Part shown: positions 52,553 to 61,661 of the stretch, in pieces
Numbering within the stretch: position 1 is the stretch's first letter
Layout: the number at the start of each line of letters is the position of its first letter
Assembly (NCBI GenBank): GCA_016716765.1
Contig: JADJVA010000004.1
Span: 62,001 to 126,000 of the forward strand
From: Bdellovibrionales bacterium
GTDB taxonomy: Bacteria; Bdellovibrionota; Bdellovibrionia; Bdellovibrionales; UBA1609
Length of the DNA stretch: 64,000 bases
Reading direction: 5' to 3'
Program-made: the position numbers and the translations under genes
Notes under the pieces: generated by a model
Seen by the model: only the letters and a program-made list of their open reading frames with translations
The model's database searches: none
What the model was told of the DNA's origin: nothing

Positions 52553-53383
52553 CTAGTAATTAATTCCCAGTATGACAGCAAGGTTGAAGAAATCTCCGGT
52601 GGGATAGATTCCAGTTTTTTCTCCGCCAGCCAAGTTAATTTCCGAGTTTTCGTCTTTAAAGTTGACCAAGTGGTAGCTCGTTTGAAATCCAAGGAACATT
52701 TTGTTGCGCATCATCGGAATTTCTATTCCAGCGCCCAAATCAAAAGCCAGAGCGCCTTCTTTTGAAAAGGCACTGATTCCCGCGATTGTAGCAGTCCGAT
52801 AGACTTGGGAAAAACCGCCGATAAGGTAGGGGTTGAATCTCGCGAGCCCCCTGGTGACGTTTTGAGTGTTTAAATAGTATTTGAGGTCAATGCCAATGGC
52901 AGTAATGGCCGCCGTCCCGATCACCTGAGTTTTAGCCGGAGAGATAAAATTGATGGTATGGTCGCCAGTCAGAAAGGAAAGCTGCATGGAAAATCGGAGA
53001 TCGAAAAAATAATTGAGAAAGAGACCGAAATCAGGCGCAGCAGAATAAATTTGGCCAAGAGTTTCGGTAAAACTTCGATAGCCTCCAATAAAGCCGAGAG
53101 TGAAAAATCGACCATTACGAAAAAAATTGATATCGGCCTCTTCGTCGCTGGCTTCATCAAACTCACTGTAATCTGCAAAGGGGTCATAGCTGTCGTCCGC
53201 CTCGGCCTGGGCGTATTGCGGTTTGAGCGCAGCAGGAGGGGGCTGAAGTGTCCACTGAGGACTGTCTTTGAGCAGTCCAACCCAATCCTCGTTGGCCACA
53301 GCACGGAGAGATGAAAGGGGCATCGTGAGCAGAATAAGAAATAGCAGGCGGCTCCAATATCTAAAACTTTCGCCTTGAGCCAA
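52553..53383 (-). CDS. Outer-membrane beta-barrel protein
   Basis: 276 residues from TTG 53383, chosen because GGAGG lies 8 nt upstream and a signal peptide follows (SRLLFLILLTMPLSSLRAVAN). The frame extends upstream to 53488 without a start signal. After an acidic linker (DDSYDPFADYSEFDEASDEEAD) come eight or so amphipathic strands (FTLGFIGGYRSFTETLG, DFGLFLNYFFDLRFSMQLSFLTGD, IGIDLKYYLNTQNV) ending in an aromatic residue (LAVILGINY), as expected of an outer-membrane barrel. No named family is certain. Confidence 0.75.
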   Translation of the reverse strand: MAQGESFRYWSRLLFLILLTMPLSSLRAVANEDWVGLLKDSPQWTLQPPPAALKPQYAQAEADDSYDPFADYSEFDEASDEEADINFFRNGRFFTLGFIGGYRSFTETLGQIYSAAPDFGLFLNYFFDLRFSMQLSFLTGDHTINFISPAKTQVIGTAAITAIGIDLKYYLNTQNVTRGLARFNPYLIGGFSQVYRTATIAGISAFSKEGALAFDLGAGIEIPMMRNKMFLGFQTSYHLVNFKDENSEINLAGGEKTGIYPTGDFFNLAVILGINY

Positions 53384-53699
53384 TGGTCGTCCCTCCAGAA
53401 ATATCCTCCTTATAAGTCTAATGGGAAACGAAGGTCTGAGGCCATTGAAATTGCCGATTTTTGAGATGAGTCCACCTAATTGTATCAAGATGAAGCATTT
53501 AAAGGATGCCGTGAACAGCCTAAGTTTAGATCACTTGCTTAGCAAATGGGCGTTTTTGAGATTCATAGCTGATTACAGTAACTTAAAGTATCAGCACGCG
53601 GGTCTTTCTTCTTCATCTCAGGAGAGAAGTCTTGTCTGGACTATTCTAAAGGCTCTTGGGCAGTTGGAGCTATTTTTGCTTGTACAGAGGTGACGGTGA

Positions 53700-53985
53700 G
53701 GCGTGGGTGTAATCGAGATATGATGAAATTGTTCTGATTGTTTGTTGGGCGTAAGCAAAATTTTGAAAGGAATTTGAACTTGGGTGCCGGTTTCCCCCTT
53801 TACCCGGGACCCATTGCCCGAATCGCGTAAAAATGAATTTCGCATTCGGGAAGGGCTGACCATTTGGATCAGCCCTTTTTTTTTCTTCTATAGTTCCCAT
53901 TCCATCTTGAATTTATTGAACCGGACACCTTTTCTTGCTACAAGGTGCCCAGTAACCCCACTCAATAACTCTGAGGAGATCCGCT
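53700..53985 (+). promoter_or_regulatory. Structured leader of the purine operon
   Basis: The stretch before purM holds consecutive hairpins: CCCGAATCGCG/CGCATTCGGG (about 53817-53850), directly followed by a terminator (53851-53884), and a third stem GGACACCTT/AAGGTGCCC (53923-53950) close to the RBS. The terminator lies about 100 nt before the start with no gene ahead of it, so an attenuator, riboswitch or short regulatory RNA is plausible. I could not match a known purine-sensing class. Confidence 0.5.
53851..53884 (+). terminator. Intrinsic terminator in the purM leader
   Basis: AAGGGCTGA pairs with TCAGCCCTT around CCATTTGGA, followed by a run of about nine T. A strong terminator with no called gene upstream on the same strand within 460 nt. 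Confidence 0.88.
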
Positions 53986-55011
53986 GTGACGATGGATTAT
54001 AAGACGGCCGGCGTCGATATTGAAGCTGGGGATGCCTTGGTCACTTGGCTTAAAGCAAATCAGCCCGCACGTTTGCCTCATCAGGAGCGTATCGTGTCAG
54101 GAATCGGGGGCTTTGCTGCTCTTTTTCGGGGTTCATTTCCAGAAATGGAATCGCCCTGTCTGGTCAGTTGCACAGATGGAGTTGGCACCAAAGTAAAACT
54201 GGCCGTTCAGTATGGGGGTTACGAGCAGGTGGCTCAGGATCTCGTCGCCATGTGTGTCAATGACATGATTTGCAGCGGAGCTCAGCCTCTCTTTTTTTTA
54301 GATTATTACGCTTGTGGTCGTTTGAATCTCGAAAATGCAAAACTCTTTTTAAAGGGAGTTCAAAATGCTTGTCTCCAATCAGACTGCCTCCTGATCGGCG
54401 GTGAAACGGCTGAGATGCCGGGTGTTTACAATCCTGAGGATTTTGATTGCGCGGGCTTTAGTGTCGGAGTCGTGGATGAAACTAAAGTCTTGGGTGCTCA
54501 TCGAGTGCAGTTTGGAGACCGGGTCATAGGGGTCTCAAGTTCTGGTTTTCATTCGAATGGATTTTCACTTTTGCGTAGGATTTTTGAACGGGATTTGGAC
54601 ACTTGGGCCGATCGACTTCTTATTCCGACAGCGCTGTATGTTCGTTTGGCGAAAGAACTCAACCAAATTCCAGGGATTCGGGCCTATGCCCACGTCACGG
54701 GCGGAGGAATGGACAACTTGCTGCGGGTTGTTTCGGAGGCCTCGGTTCTTTCACTGAAAACCTGGGAAGTTCCGGAACCATTTCTTGAAGTGAAAAGGCG
54801 CGGAAAAATGGAATGGAAAAATCTTTTGAGCACACTGAATTGTGGCATTGGGTTAGTTGTCTACGTCAGCTCAGAGGGCGAATTTCAGGCACACAAACTC
54901 ATTGGTCAGCACGGTTTTAAATCCTTTTCTCTGGGCACTGTAGAAGAGGGAGAGGCAGGCTCGGCATCTCGGTGGACATTTAAAGAGAGTGAGTTTACCG
55001 AGCAGCTTTAG
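53986..55011 (+). CDS. purM: Phosphoribosylformylglycinamidine cyclo-ligase (AIR synthetase)
   Basis: 341 residues. Makes aminoimidazole ribotide from FGAM with ATP, step five of purine synthesis. The start is GTG 53986 with GAGGAG 7 nt upstream. Motifs: YKTAGVDIEAGD at the N-terminus, CTDGVGTKVKLA, DLVAMCVNDMICSGAQPLFFLDYYACG, GGETAEMPGVY and GFHSNGFSLLRR, then AHVTGGGMDNLLRV. It opens the purine operon and is separated from the next gene by 36 nt. Confidence 0.95.
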   Translation: MTMDYKTAGVDIEAGDALVTWLKANQPARLPHQERIVSGIGGFAALFRGSFPEMESPCLVSCTDGVGTKVKLAVQYGGYEQVAQDLVAMCVNDMICSGAQPLFFLDYYACGRLNLENAKLFLKGVQNACLQSDCLLIGGETAEMPGVYNPEDFDCAGFSVGVVDETKVLGAHRVQFGDRVIGVSSSGFHSNGFSLLRRIFERDLDTWADRLLIPTALYVRLAKELNQIPGIRAYAHVTGGGMDNLLRVVSEASVLSLKTWEVPEPFLEVKRRGKMEWKNLLSTLNCGIGLVVYVSSEGEFQAHKLIGQHGFKSFSLGTVEEGEAGSASRWTFKESEFTEQL

Positions 55012-55047
55012 TCTTCCGATCGACAAGGTCGAAATAGAAGGGAATAA

Positions 55048-56364
55048 ATGACAATCGAAAGTCGTTCTGATGTCGTCGTGGTTTCGGCATTTGGTCGTGG
55101 AAACTGGTTGGCCGCTGAGCTCGCGAGCAGTGGTTTAAAGGTATCTCTCGTTGAGACTTCTGATCATTTGGGACGATGGACTCCGGAGGATTGGGAAGGA
55201 CCATTTGGATATTTTCAAGCGGATAAGCTACTGGCTTCTCAAAAGGCGCGGCTTATCGAAGAGGATTATATTGAGGATTTACCTGAAGGCTTCACCGTTT
55301 GGTTGGCTGATGGACCTATTGACCTCAAGAGCTCCCTAAGCCCTCATTTGTTGTCCGAGAGTGGGATTTCTAAAGAATCTCTTAAGTACTTAAGTGATTA
55401 TGAGAATTTGTCTCCTGAGCAGATTCGTGTTTTGAAAGACCAAATGGGGAGAGGCCCATTTTCAAAAAACTGGCTCGTTCAATTGGCCCATCAGTTAGCC
55501 AGTCATGTTTATAAGGAAAACGCTCAATGTTTGACATACGGTCGTCCCCTGCCAATTTTTTCACCCTGGTTATTGCGAAGGGCGAGTAGAAAGGGAGTTG
55601 GTCATTCTCTTGATTGGGTCACGTCCAGAGGAGTGAAGGTGCACAATGGGGCTGAATTCGTGGATATCTCAACTGAGGACGGCAGCATCAATAGCATTGA
55701 GATTCGGAGTGCCTGGTCTGGAGCAATGATAGGCCGTCAATTTGTGTGGATGTTAACAAGTGAGGAAACAAAAAAACTGTCTCCGAAGGTCAGCGATTTG
55801 CTTTACCCCAAGGGAGTTCTTCAATCGTCTTGGAATTGGATTCGATTTCGAATGAGGGTTGCCAAAGATATCTATCTTGATAATTTGCCTCTCAAATTCG
55901 TCATGATTGGGGATCTTTACGCTCCATGGACTCATTCCAATTTACTCATTGTTCAGCGGACGGTCCAATCTGAGGATTTGGATGTGTGGATTCGAATTCC
56001 GAGTCAGCATCGGTTTCAGCGTGCCTATCTGGAGGCTCAAGCTCAGGAAATAGTTGATTTTTTGCGAAAAAGAATTCCGGCCTGCTCGGCGACTGTTGCT
56101 GATATGCCTCAGGATTATTTGTACGAATATCAGGAGCTGGGACCCCCTCGGTTTCCGCTGTTTCTGGAAAATGATCTTCGGACTCTTTCTCGTGCAGAGT
56201 TTTCGAATTTACATTATTCGAGCGCTGAGGACTGGGGGCTTTTAGAGTGGAGTTCGTTGTTGAAGGATCAGGTTAAAATTTGTGAGAAAATTCAGAAATG
56301 GAAGAAGGAACTCGAATTGAAGGCATCAAAAGAGAACAATGAAGCCAAAGAAGCGAGTTTTTAG
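55048..56364 (+). CDS. Rossmann-fold (FAD/NAD-binding-like) protein of unknown function in the purine operon
   Basis: 438 residues. The N-terminus has a dinucleotide-binding strand-turn-helix with a broken glycine motif: VVVVSAFGRGNWLAAELASSGLKVSLVETS, where the usual GxGxxG reads A-F-G-R-G-N and an acidic residue follows strand two. The rest resembles flavin monooxygenase/amine oxidase-like proteins without a clear signature. No signal peptide. It lies between purM and purB on the same strand, spaced 36 and 66 nt. A link to purine synthesis is only positional. Confidence 0.65.
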   Translation: MTIESRSDVVVVSAFGRGNWLAAELASSGLKVSLVETSDHLGRWTPEDWEGPFGYFQADKLLASQKARLIEEDYIEDLPEGFTVWLADGPIDLKSSLSPHLLSESGISKESLKYLSDYENLSPEQIRVLKDQMGRGPFSKNWLVQLAHQLASHVYKENAQCLTYGRPLPIFSPWLLRRASRKGVGHSLDWVTSRGVKVHNGAEFVDISTEDGSINSIEIRSAWSGAMIGRQFVWMLTSEETKKLSPKVSDLLYPKGVLQSSWNWIRFRMRVAKDIYLDNLPLKFVMIGDLYAPWTHSNLLIVQRTVQSEDLDVWIRIPSQHRFQRAYLEAQAQEIVDFLRKRIPACSATVADMPQDYLYEYQELGPPRFPLFLENDLRTLSRAEFSNLHYSSAEDWGLLEWSSLLKDQVKICEKIQKWKKELELKASKENNEAKEASF

Positions 56365-56430
56365 GTGGCACAAGTGGCACGAGTTCCTAGAAAAAATGGC
56401 GTTTCACACTGATGTTAAAAGGAGCATAAC

Positions 56431-57741
56431 TTGATTTCTAGATACTCCCGCCCGGAGATGAACGAAAACTGGAGTCTTCAGCACAAATTTGACTCAATGC
56501 TAAAAGTCGAAATCGCAGTTGCTGAGGTTCAAGCTGACTTGGGTATCATCCCAAAACAAGCAGCTGTTGATATTCGAAAATTGGCTCGATTTGATCTGAA
56601 GCGAATTGATGAAATTGAAGCGACGACCAAGCATGATGTGATTGCCTTTGTTTCTTGCGTGGCAGAAAATATTGGGGAGAGTGGTCGTTATGTTCATTAT
56701 GGATTGACCTCCTCAGACGTTTTAGACACGGCACTGAGTCTTCAGATCTGTGCTGCTGGGGACATTCTCGTTCGCTCAATGAATCGATTGGAAGCCTCTC
56801 TTGGGCGATTGATAGACGAGCATGAGAAGACCCTTTGCTCAGGCCGGACCCATGGAATGCATGCCGAACCCACCAGCTTTGGATTTAAGATGTCTGGCTT
56901 TGCAGCTGAATTGAAACGCAATCAGAGTCGTTTTGAAAGGGCTGTTGCAAACTGTGCGATAGGAAAGCTGAGCGGAGCTGTTGGGACCTATTCAACTCAA
57001 GCATTTGAGGTTGAGGAGGGAGTGTGTCGCAAACTGGGCCTGCAAGCAGAGACGGTTGCAACTCAGGTTATTCCTCGTGATCGTCACGCAGAGGTTTTTT
57101 TTGCGCTAGCGATGATTGGTACGGGTCTGGAACGTTTGGCTGTAGAACTGCGTCATCTTCAAAGGACCGAGGTGTCGGAGGTTGTGGAAGGCTTCTCGCC
57201 TGGTCAAAAGGGTTCAAGCGCTATGCCTCATAAAAAAAATCCTATTAGTTCCGAGAATATTACGGGAGCGGCACGCTTGCTGCGAGGTTATTTGCAATCC
57301 GCAATGGAAAACGTCGCCCTTTGGCACGAGAGAGACATCAGCCATTCCTGTGTTGAGCGGGTTATTTTTCCTGATGCCTTTGTTCTCTGTGATTATGTCG
57401 TTGATCGTATGTGTGGCGTTCTTGATGGTCTTTTTGTTGATTCAAAGCGTATGTTGTCCAACATGGAATTGTCGGCAGGACATTTATTTAGTTCCCACGC
57501 CCTGCTCGCTCTCGTTGATGCCGGACTTACGAGAGAAGAGGCTTATCGGTTGGTGCAGGCCCACGCTCATAAATTAAAGCTTGGACAAAACCTAAAGGAA
57601 AGTTTACTCGAGGACAAAGAAGTGACAGATCGAGTTCCAAGAAAAAAATTGGACGAGATCTTTTCTGGAAATACGCATCGTGAGGCGATTCTGAAAGTAA
57701 TTGGTCGAGTGAGAGCTCAGATACTACGGAAGCACAAGTGA
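56431..57741 (+). CDS. purB: Adenylosuccinate lyase
   Basis: 436 residues. Cleaves SAICAR to AICAR and adenylosuccinate to AMP. Start TTG 56431 with AAAGGAG upstream. Family motifs: RYSRPEMNENWS at the N-terminus, HDVIAFVSCVAENIGESGRYVHYGLTSSDVLDTALSLQ, SGRTHGMHAEPTSFG with the catalytic His, and the signature GSSAMPHKKNPISSEN with the catalytic Ser loop. Eleven nt separate its stop from the first possible start of purC. Confidence 0.96.
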   Translation: MISRYSRPEMNENWSLQHKFDSMLKVEIAVAEVQADLGIIPKQAAVDIRKLARFDLKRIDEIEATTKHDVIAFVSCVAENIGESGRYVHYGLTSSDVLDTALSLQICAAGDILVRSMNRLEASLGRLIDEHEKTLCSGRTHGMHAEPTSFGFKMSGFAAELKRNQSRFERAVANCAIGKLSGAVGTYSTQAFEVEEGVCRKLGLQAETVATQVIPRDRHAEVFFALAMIGTGLERLAVELRHLQRTEVSEVVEGFSPGQKGSSAMPHKKNPISSENITGAARLLRGYLQSAMENVALWHERDISHSCVERVIFPDAFVLCDYVVDRMCGVLDGLFVDSKRMLSNMELSAGHLFSSHALLALVDAGLTREEAYRLVQAHAHKLKLGQNLKESLLEDKEVTDRVPRKKLDEIFSGNTHREAILKVIGRVRAQILRKHK

Positions 57742-57763
57742 GTCGAGAAATGTGGAGGCAAGA

Positions 57764-58501
57764 GTGAATTATAAAAAAGGTGAGTTTCTTTACGAGGGAA
57801 AGGCCAAGAGGATTTTTCAGGTTAAGGGTGAGAACGATCTTTTGTGGATTGAGTTTAAAGACTCCTTAACGGCGTTCAATGCTCAAAAGAAGGGCTCGTT
57901 CGAAGAAAAAGGGGTCGTCAACAAGCGGATTGCACTGTTGACTTTTCGATATTTGAAATCGCGAGGTATTCCCAGTCATGTCGTGGCCGATTTGAGCGAG
58001 CGCGAAATGGTCTGTGAGAAGCTTTCAATTATTCCGCTTGAAGTTGTGGTACGAAATTGGTTGGCGGGCTCCACTGCCAAGAAATTTGCCCTTGACGAGG
58101 GGACAGCTCTCGAGCAGCCATTGGTAGAATTTTATTATAAAAAGGACGAACTTAATGATCCCTTTGTGAGTGATGACCAGGCCTTGATGCTCAAGACCGT
58201 CGAAAAGCAAGAGACACTGAATGAATTAAAGATCAAGGCTCTCGAGGTCAACAAGGCTCTCAGTGATTTTTTTAAAGCGATTGGAATTCGACTCATCGAT
58301 TTCAAGATCGAATTTGGATTTGATAAAAATGGAAAGATCTTATTGGGTGATGAGATCACTCCGGACAGTTGTCGCTTGTGGGATTTGGCCACTCTAGAAA
58401 AACTTGACAAGGATCGGTTTCGTCGTGATTTGGGCAAGGTTGCGGAGAGCTATTTAGAGGTTCTCAATCGAATTACCGGGTACTGGGAGGAGCAGTTATG
58501 A
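57764..58501 (+). CDS. purC: Phosphoribosylaminoimidazole-succinocarboxamide synthase (SAICAR synthetase)
   Basis: 245 residues from GTG 57764, preferred over GTG 57752 because GGAGG lies 5 nt before it. Joins CAIR and aspartate with ATP. Motifs: LYEGKAKRIFQV, FKDSLTAFNAQKKGSFEEKGVVNKRIA, PLEVVVRNWLAGS, FKIEFGFDKNGKILLGDEITPDSCRLWD. Length matches the monofunctional bacterial enzyme. Overlaps purS by 4 nt. Confidence 0.95.
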   Translation: MNYKKGEFLYEGKAKRIFQVKGENDLLWIEFKDSLTAFNAQKKGSFEEKGVVNKRIALLTFRYLKSRGIPSHVVADLSEREMVCEKLSIIPLEVVVRNWLAGSTAKKFALDEGTALEQPLVEFYYKKDELNDPFVSDDQALMLKTVEKQETLNELKIKALEVNKALSDFFKAIGIRLIDFKIEFGFDKNGKILLGDEITPDSCRLWDLATLEKLDKDRFRRDLGKVAESYLEVLNRITGYWEEQL

Positions 58502-58740
58502 AAATCGGCGTAAAGATTTTGCCAAGAACAGAAGTTTTAGACAGTCAGGGTAGGGCTGTAGAGAAAACACTTTCTCAACATGGAAAACGAGTAGGGGCCT
58601 GCAGAGTGGGTAAGTACATTCAACTAGAGATCGACGATGAAACTCAGGAAGGGGCCTTAGCCAAAGCAAGGGACATTGCGGAGTTTGTTTTATACAATCC
58701 TCTTATTGAAATATACGAGTTAGAGGTGGTGTCGAAATGA
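58498..58740 (+). CDS. purS: FGAM synthase subunit PurS
   Basis: 80 residues. Small subunit that bridges PurQ and PurL. It shows the PurS pattern: ILPRTEVLDSQGRAVEKTLSQHG, GACRVGKYIQLEID, and a C-terminal strand VLYNPLIEIYELEVV. Overlaps purC (ATGA) and purQ (ATGA). With separate PurS, PurQ and a 738-residue PurL, this is the three-part FGAM synthase found in Firmicutes and many other lineages, not the long single-chain PurL of gammaproteobacteria. Confidence 0.93.
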   Translation: MKIGVKILPRTEVLDSQGRAVEKTLSQHGKRVGACRVGKYIQLEIDDETQEGALAKARDIAEFVLYNPLIEIYELEVVSK

Positions 58741-59399
58741 GTTCTTCCAAGAGAGTCGGAATTCTTCGCTTTTTGGGAACTAATTGTGATCGAGATGTTT
58801 GGCAGGCACTGGAGTCGGTGGGCTTAACTCCACAATGGCTTTGGTACCAAGATCGATTCGATCCTAAAGATTTTGTGGCCTTTGTTTTGCCGGGCGGCTT
58901 TAGTTACGGAGATTATCTTCGTTGTGGGGCCTTGGCGGCAAAAGCCACAGTCATGGATTCCTTGCGTGAGGGAGTTAAACGAGGGATTCCGACCTTGGGA
59001 ATCTGTAATGGTTTTCAAATTCTTTGCGACAGTGGGCTTTTGCCTGGCGCATTGGTTCGCAACCTGGGTTTGCGTTTTATCGACGATTGGGTCAGGCTTG
59101 AGTTGGTGAATTCTTGCCCTTTTTTCGTGGGTCGCCCAACCGAACAAAATTTGTTCCGACTCCCTATCGCTCATGGTGAAGGCCGTTACTACATTGAAGA
59201 AGATGGTTTAAAGAGGATTCAGGATCGAGGACAGATCTGGTGGACTTATAAAGAAAATCCAAATGGTTCAATCGGAGACATTGCGGGAGTGAAGAATGAA
59301 GCTGGTCATGTGGTTGGTTTGATGCCGCATCCCGAACGCGCCCTCTTTGATTGGATGGGTGGATCAGCGGGTCGTCAGTTTTTTGAGACCCTGCTCTAG
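58737..59399 (+). CDS. purQ: FGAM synthase glutaminase subunit PurQ
   Basis: 220 residues. Class I glutamine amidotransferase that supplies ammonia to PurL. The catalytic Cys lies in LGICNGFQIL, the catalytic His and Glu in GLMPHPERALFD near the C-terminus. VLPGGFSYGDYLRCGALAA is a usual strand near the start. Overlaps purS by 4 nt. Confidence 0.95.
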   Translation: MSSSKRVGILRFLGTNCDRDVWQALESVGLTPQWLWYQDRFDPKDFVAFVLPGGFSYGDYLRCGALAAKATVMDSLREGVKRGIPTLGICNGFQILCDSGLLPGALVRNLGLRFIDDWVRLELVNSCPFFVGRPTEQNLFRLPIAHGEGRYYIEEDGLKRIQDRGQIWWTYKENPNGSIGDIAGVKNEAGHVVGLMPHPERALFDWMGGSAGRQFFETLL

Positions 59400-59444
59400 G
59401 GCTGATGGTATTTCGAATAGTTAAATCTGTGGAAGGAGTAAGAC

Positions 59445-61661
59445 GTGGAATTGTCGGCCAAACTAAAGCGTTACCGAATCAGTCAGCAAGAGTACTTGCG
59501 AATAAAGGAACTGCTCGGTCGTGAGCCAAAAGGAGTCGAATGGGCTCTGTTCTCTGCGCTTTGGAGTGAGCATTGTAGTTACAAGAGTTCTAAGGTTCAC
59601 TTAAAGAAATTTTTCAACAAGACGGATCGGGTCCTCGAGAGTTTTGGCGAAAATGCGGGAGTGATTGATCTGGGGATGGGAGAGCGCGTGGCATTTAAAA
59701 TGGAAAGCCACAATCACCCCAGTTACATAGAGCCCTATCAAGGTGCAGCGACAGGGGTGGGCGGGATTTTACGTGATATTTTTACGATGAACGCGCGCCC
59801 AATTGCCTTGGGAAATTTTTTGTGTTTTGGAGACCCGAAGGCTTCGAGAATGCCGGCTTTGATCGATGGAGTTGTCAGAGGAATAGCTGGATATGGAAAC
59901 TGCGTGGGAGTTCCCACGGTGACGGGCCAGACTGAATTTCATTCCTCCTACAACGGGAATATTTTGGTAAATGCCTTTGCCCTTGGCTTATTTCGGCCAG
60001 GGAAAAAGGTGGTGAATTCAAAAGCTCGTGGACCAGGGAACTATGTTGTTTATGTTGGAGCCAAGACAGGTCGGGATGGAGTTCATGGGGCTTCCATGGC
60101 GAGCGAGTCCTTTGATGACAATAGTGCCGCAAAAAAACCGACGGTTCAGATTGGTGATCCATTTTTTGAAAAGTTATTAATAGAGTCATGTCTCGAAGTT
60201 ATGGATAAGGATCTTGTGGTTGCTATCCAGGATATGGGAGCTGCGGGCTTGGCAAGCTCGAGTTTTGAGATGGCGTCAAAAGGGGGAGTTGGTTTGACCC
60301 TCAAATTGGATCAGGTCCCTCTCAGAGATTCTTCGATTTCTCCAGAGGAAATTCTTCTTTCAGAAAGCCAAGAGCGAATGTTGCTCGTTTGTGAGCCTGC
60401 AAAATTCCCAGCTCTAAAAGAAGTTTTCGATCGTTGGAATCTCGATGCTTCAGTTGTTGGAGAGATCAAGACTGAGCCGACAGTTGAGCTTTACTGGCAT
60501 GGAGAAAATATTTGTACAATAGATCCTGATCTTCTTGTTGATAATGCCCCCCTTTACGAAAGGCCGTACCAGCCCTGGGTTGATCAGAGACGAGAAAAGC
60601 TGACGGATCGGATTGCGTCTTCTGTCGAGGATGCTAACGATGCCTTGGTAGAGGCGCTCACTGATTTGCGGGGCACTTCTCGAAATTGGATCTTTCGTCA
60701 ATACGATCAAAGAGTGGGTGGGGCGACTGTTCGAGATTGCAGTGACTCGGTTGCGGTGGTGAGGCTTCCTGATTCAGGTCGAGCCCTTGGTATTGTTTTG
60801 GGTTGTCGTCCCTACATGATGAGATGGGATGCCAAGCAGGGTGGCGTTGATGCCGTCGCCTATCCCGCCATTGAGTTGGCCATTAAAGGCTTTGAACCTT
60901 TGGCGCTCACAGACTGTTTGAATTTCGGAAATCCAGAAAAACCAGAATTGATGTCCGAATTTGTCGCCTCTGTTGAAGGAATGAATTCTATGTGCCAAGC
61001 TCTTCAGGCACCAGTGATAAGCGGTAACGTGAGTTTTTATAATGAAACTCTCAATAGCAATGTGACCTCCACTCCAGCGACGGGATTAGTTGGATTGCGT
61101 CCAGACGTCGTAGAAATTCCGGCTTCTCATTTTGTGGGAGCCTTTAATGACATTTACCTTTTGCGCTTGACGCAATTGGAGCTGAGCGGTCAGTACGCTG
61201 AAGCAAAGACAAATCAGCCGATGGTGGGACGTGGGCAGATCGATGTGAATAGAATTGCTGATTTTGTTCAATTTCTAACTCGATTGGGTCGAGAGAAATA
61301 TATTAAGTCGTCCCGAATTGTGGGAAAATATGGATTGGCCTACGCTTTATCAAGAATGGCGATACCTCTCAATATCGGTGCAAAAACGGCCGGCGGTGAA
61401 TGGTACTTGAATCCCCGAAAAGAGGCCGAATCCTTATTCTGCGAGCACTATTATGAAATACTTTTTGAAGTGGGCAAGTCTGACGGAGAGCGTTTGAAAA
61501 GCGCAGTGAAGGACGCGAAGATGGAATCTGTGAAACTTTTTAAATTAGGTGAAACGGGCGAGGACAGAGTTATCTGCGGCCGTAGCATCGATATTCCAAT
61601 CAATGAGTTGGCGCGAGCTTATTCCAGAGGCTGGGAGGCAAATCTTGAAATCTTGGCGTGA
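59445..61661 (+). CDS. purL: FGAM synthase subunit PurL
   Basis: 738 residues, the short PurL form. Converts FGAR to FGAM with ATP and ammonia from PurQ. Motifs: GVEWALFSALWSEHCSYKSSKVHLKKF, KMESHNHPSYIEPYQGAATGVGGILRDIF, GVPTVTGQTEFHSSYNGNILVNAFALG, and AIQDMGAAGLASSSFEMA. The second half repeats the fold, with LTDCLNFGNPEKPELM and PVISGNVSFYNET. The start is GTG 59445 with GGAAGGAG upstream. Its end overlaps purF by 17 nt. Confidence 0.96.
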   Translation: MELSAKLKRYRISQQEYLRIKELLGREPKGVEWALFSALWSEHCSYKSSKVHLKKFFNKTDRVLESFGENAGVIDLGMGERVAFKMESHNHPSYIEPYQGAATGVGGILRDIFTMNARPIALGNFLCFGDPKASRMPALIDGVVRGIAGYGNCVGVPTVTGQTEFHSSYNGNILVNAFALGLFRPGKKVVNSKARGPGNYVVYVGAKTGRDGVHGASMASESFDDNSAAKKPTVQIGDPFFEKLLIESCLEVMDKDLVVAIQDMGAAGLASSSFEMASKGGVGLTLKLDQVPLRDSSISPEEILLSESQERMLLVCEPAKFPALKEVFDRWNLDASVVGEIKTEPTVELYWHGENICTIDPDLLVDNAPLYERPYQPWVDQRREKLTDRIASSVEDANDALVEALTDLRGTSRNWIFRQYDQRVGGATVRDCSDSVAVVRLPDSGRALGIVLGCRPYMMRWDAKQGGVDAVAYPAIELAIKGFEPLALTDCLNFGNPEKPELMSEFVASVEGMNSMCQALQAPVISGNVSFYNETLNSNVTSTPATGLVGLRPDVVEIPASHFVGAFNDIYLLRLTQLELSGQYAEAKTNQPMVGRGQIDVNRIADFVQFLTRLGREKYIKSSRIVGKYGLAYALSRMAIPLNIGAKTAGGEWYLNPRKEAESLFCEHYYEILFEVGKSDGERLKSAVKDAKMESVKLFKLGETGEDRVICGRSIDIPINELARAYSRGWEANLEILA

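Noticed and set aside
53421..53693. 90-codon plus-strand frame upstream of the purM leader
   Set aside because: Overlaps the start of the barrel gene on the other strand and lacks an RBS; kept as non-coding.
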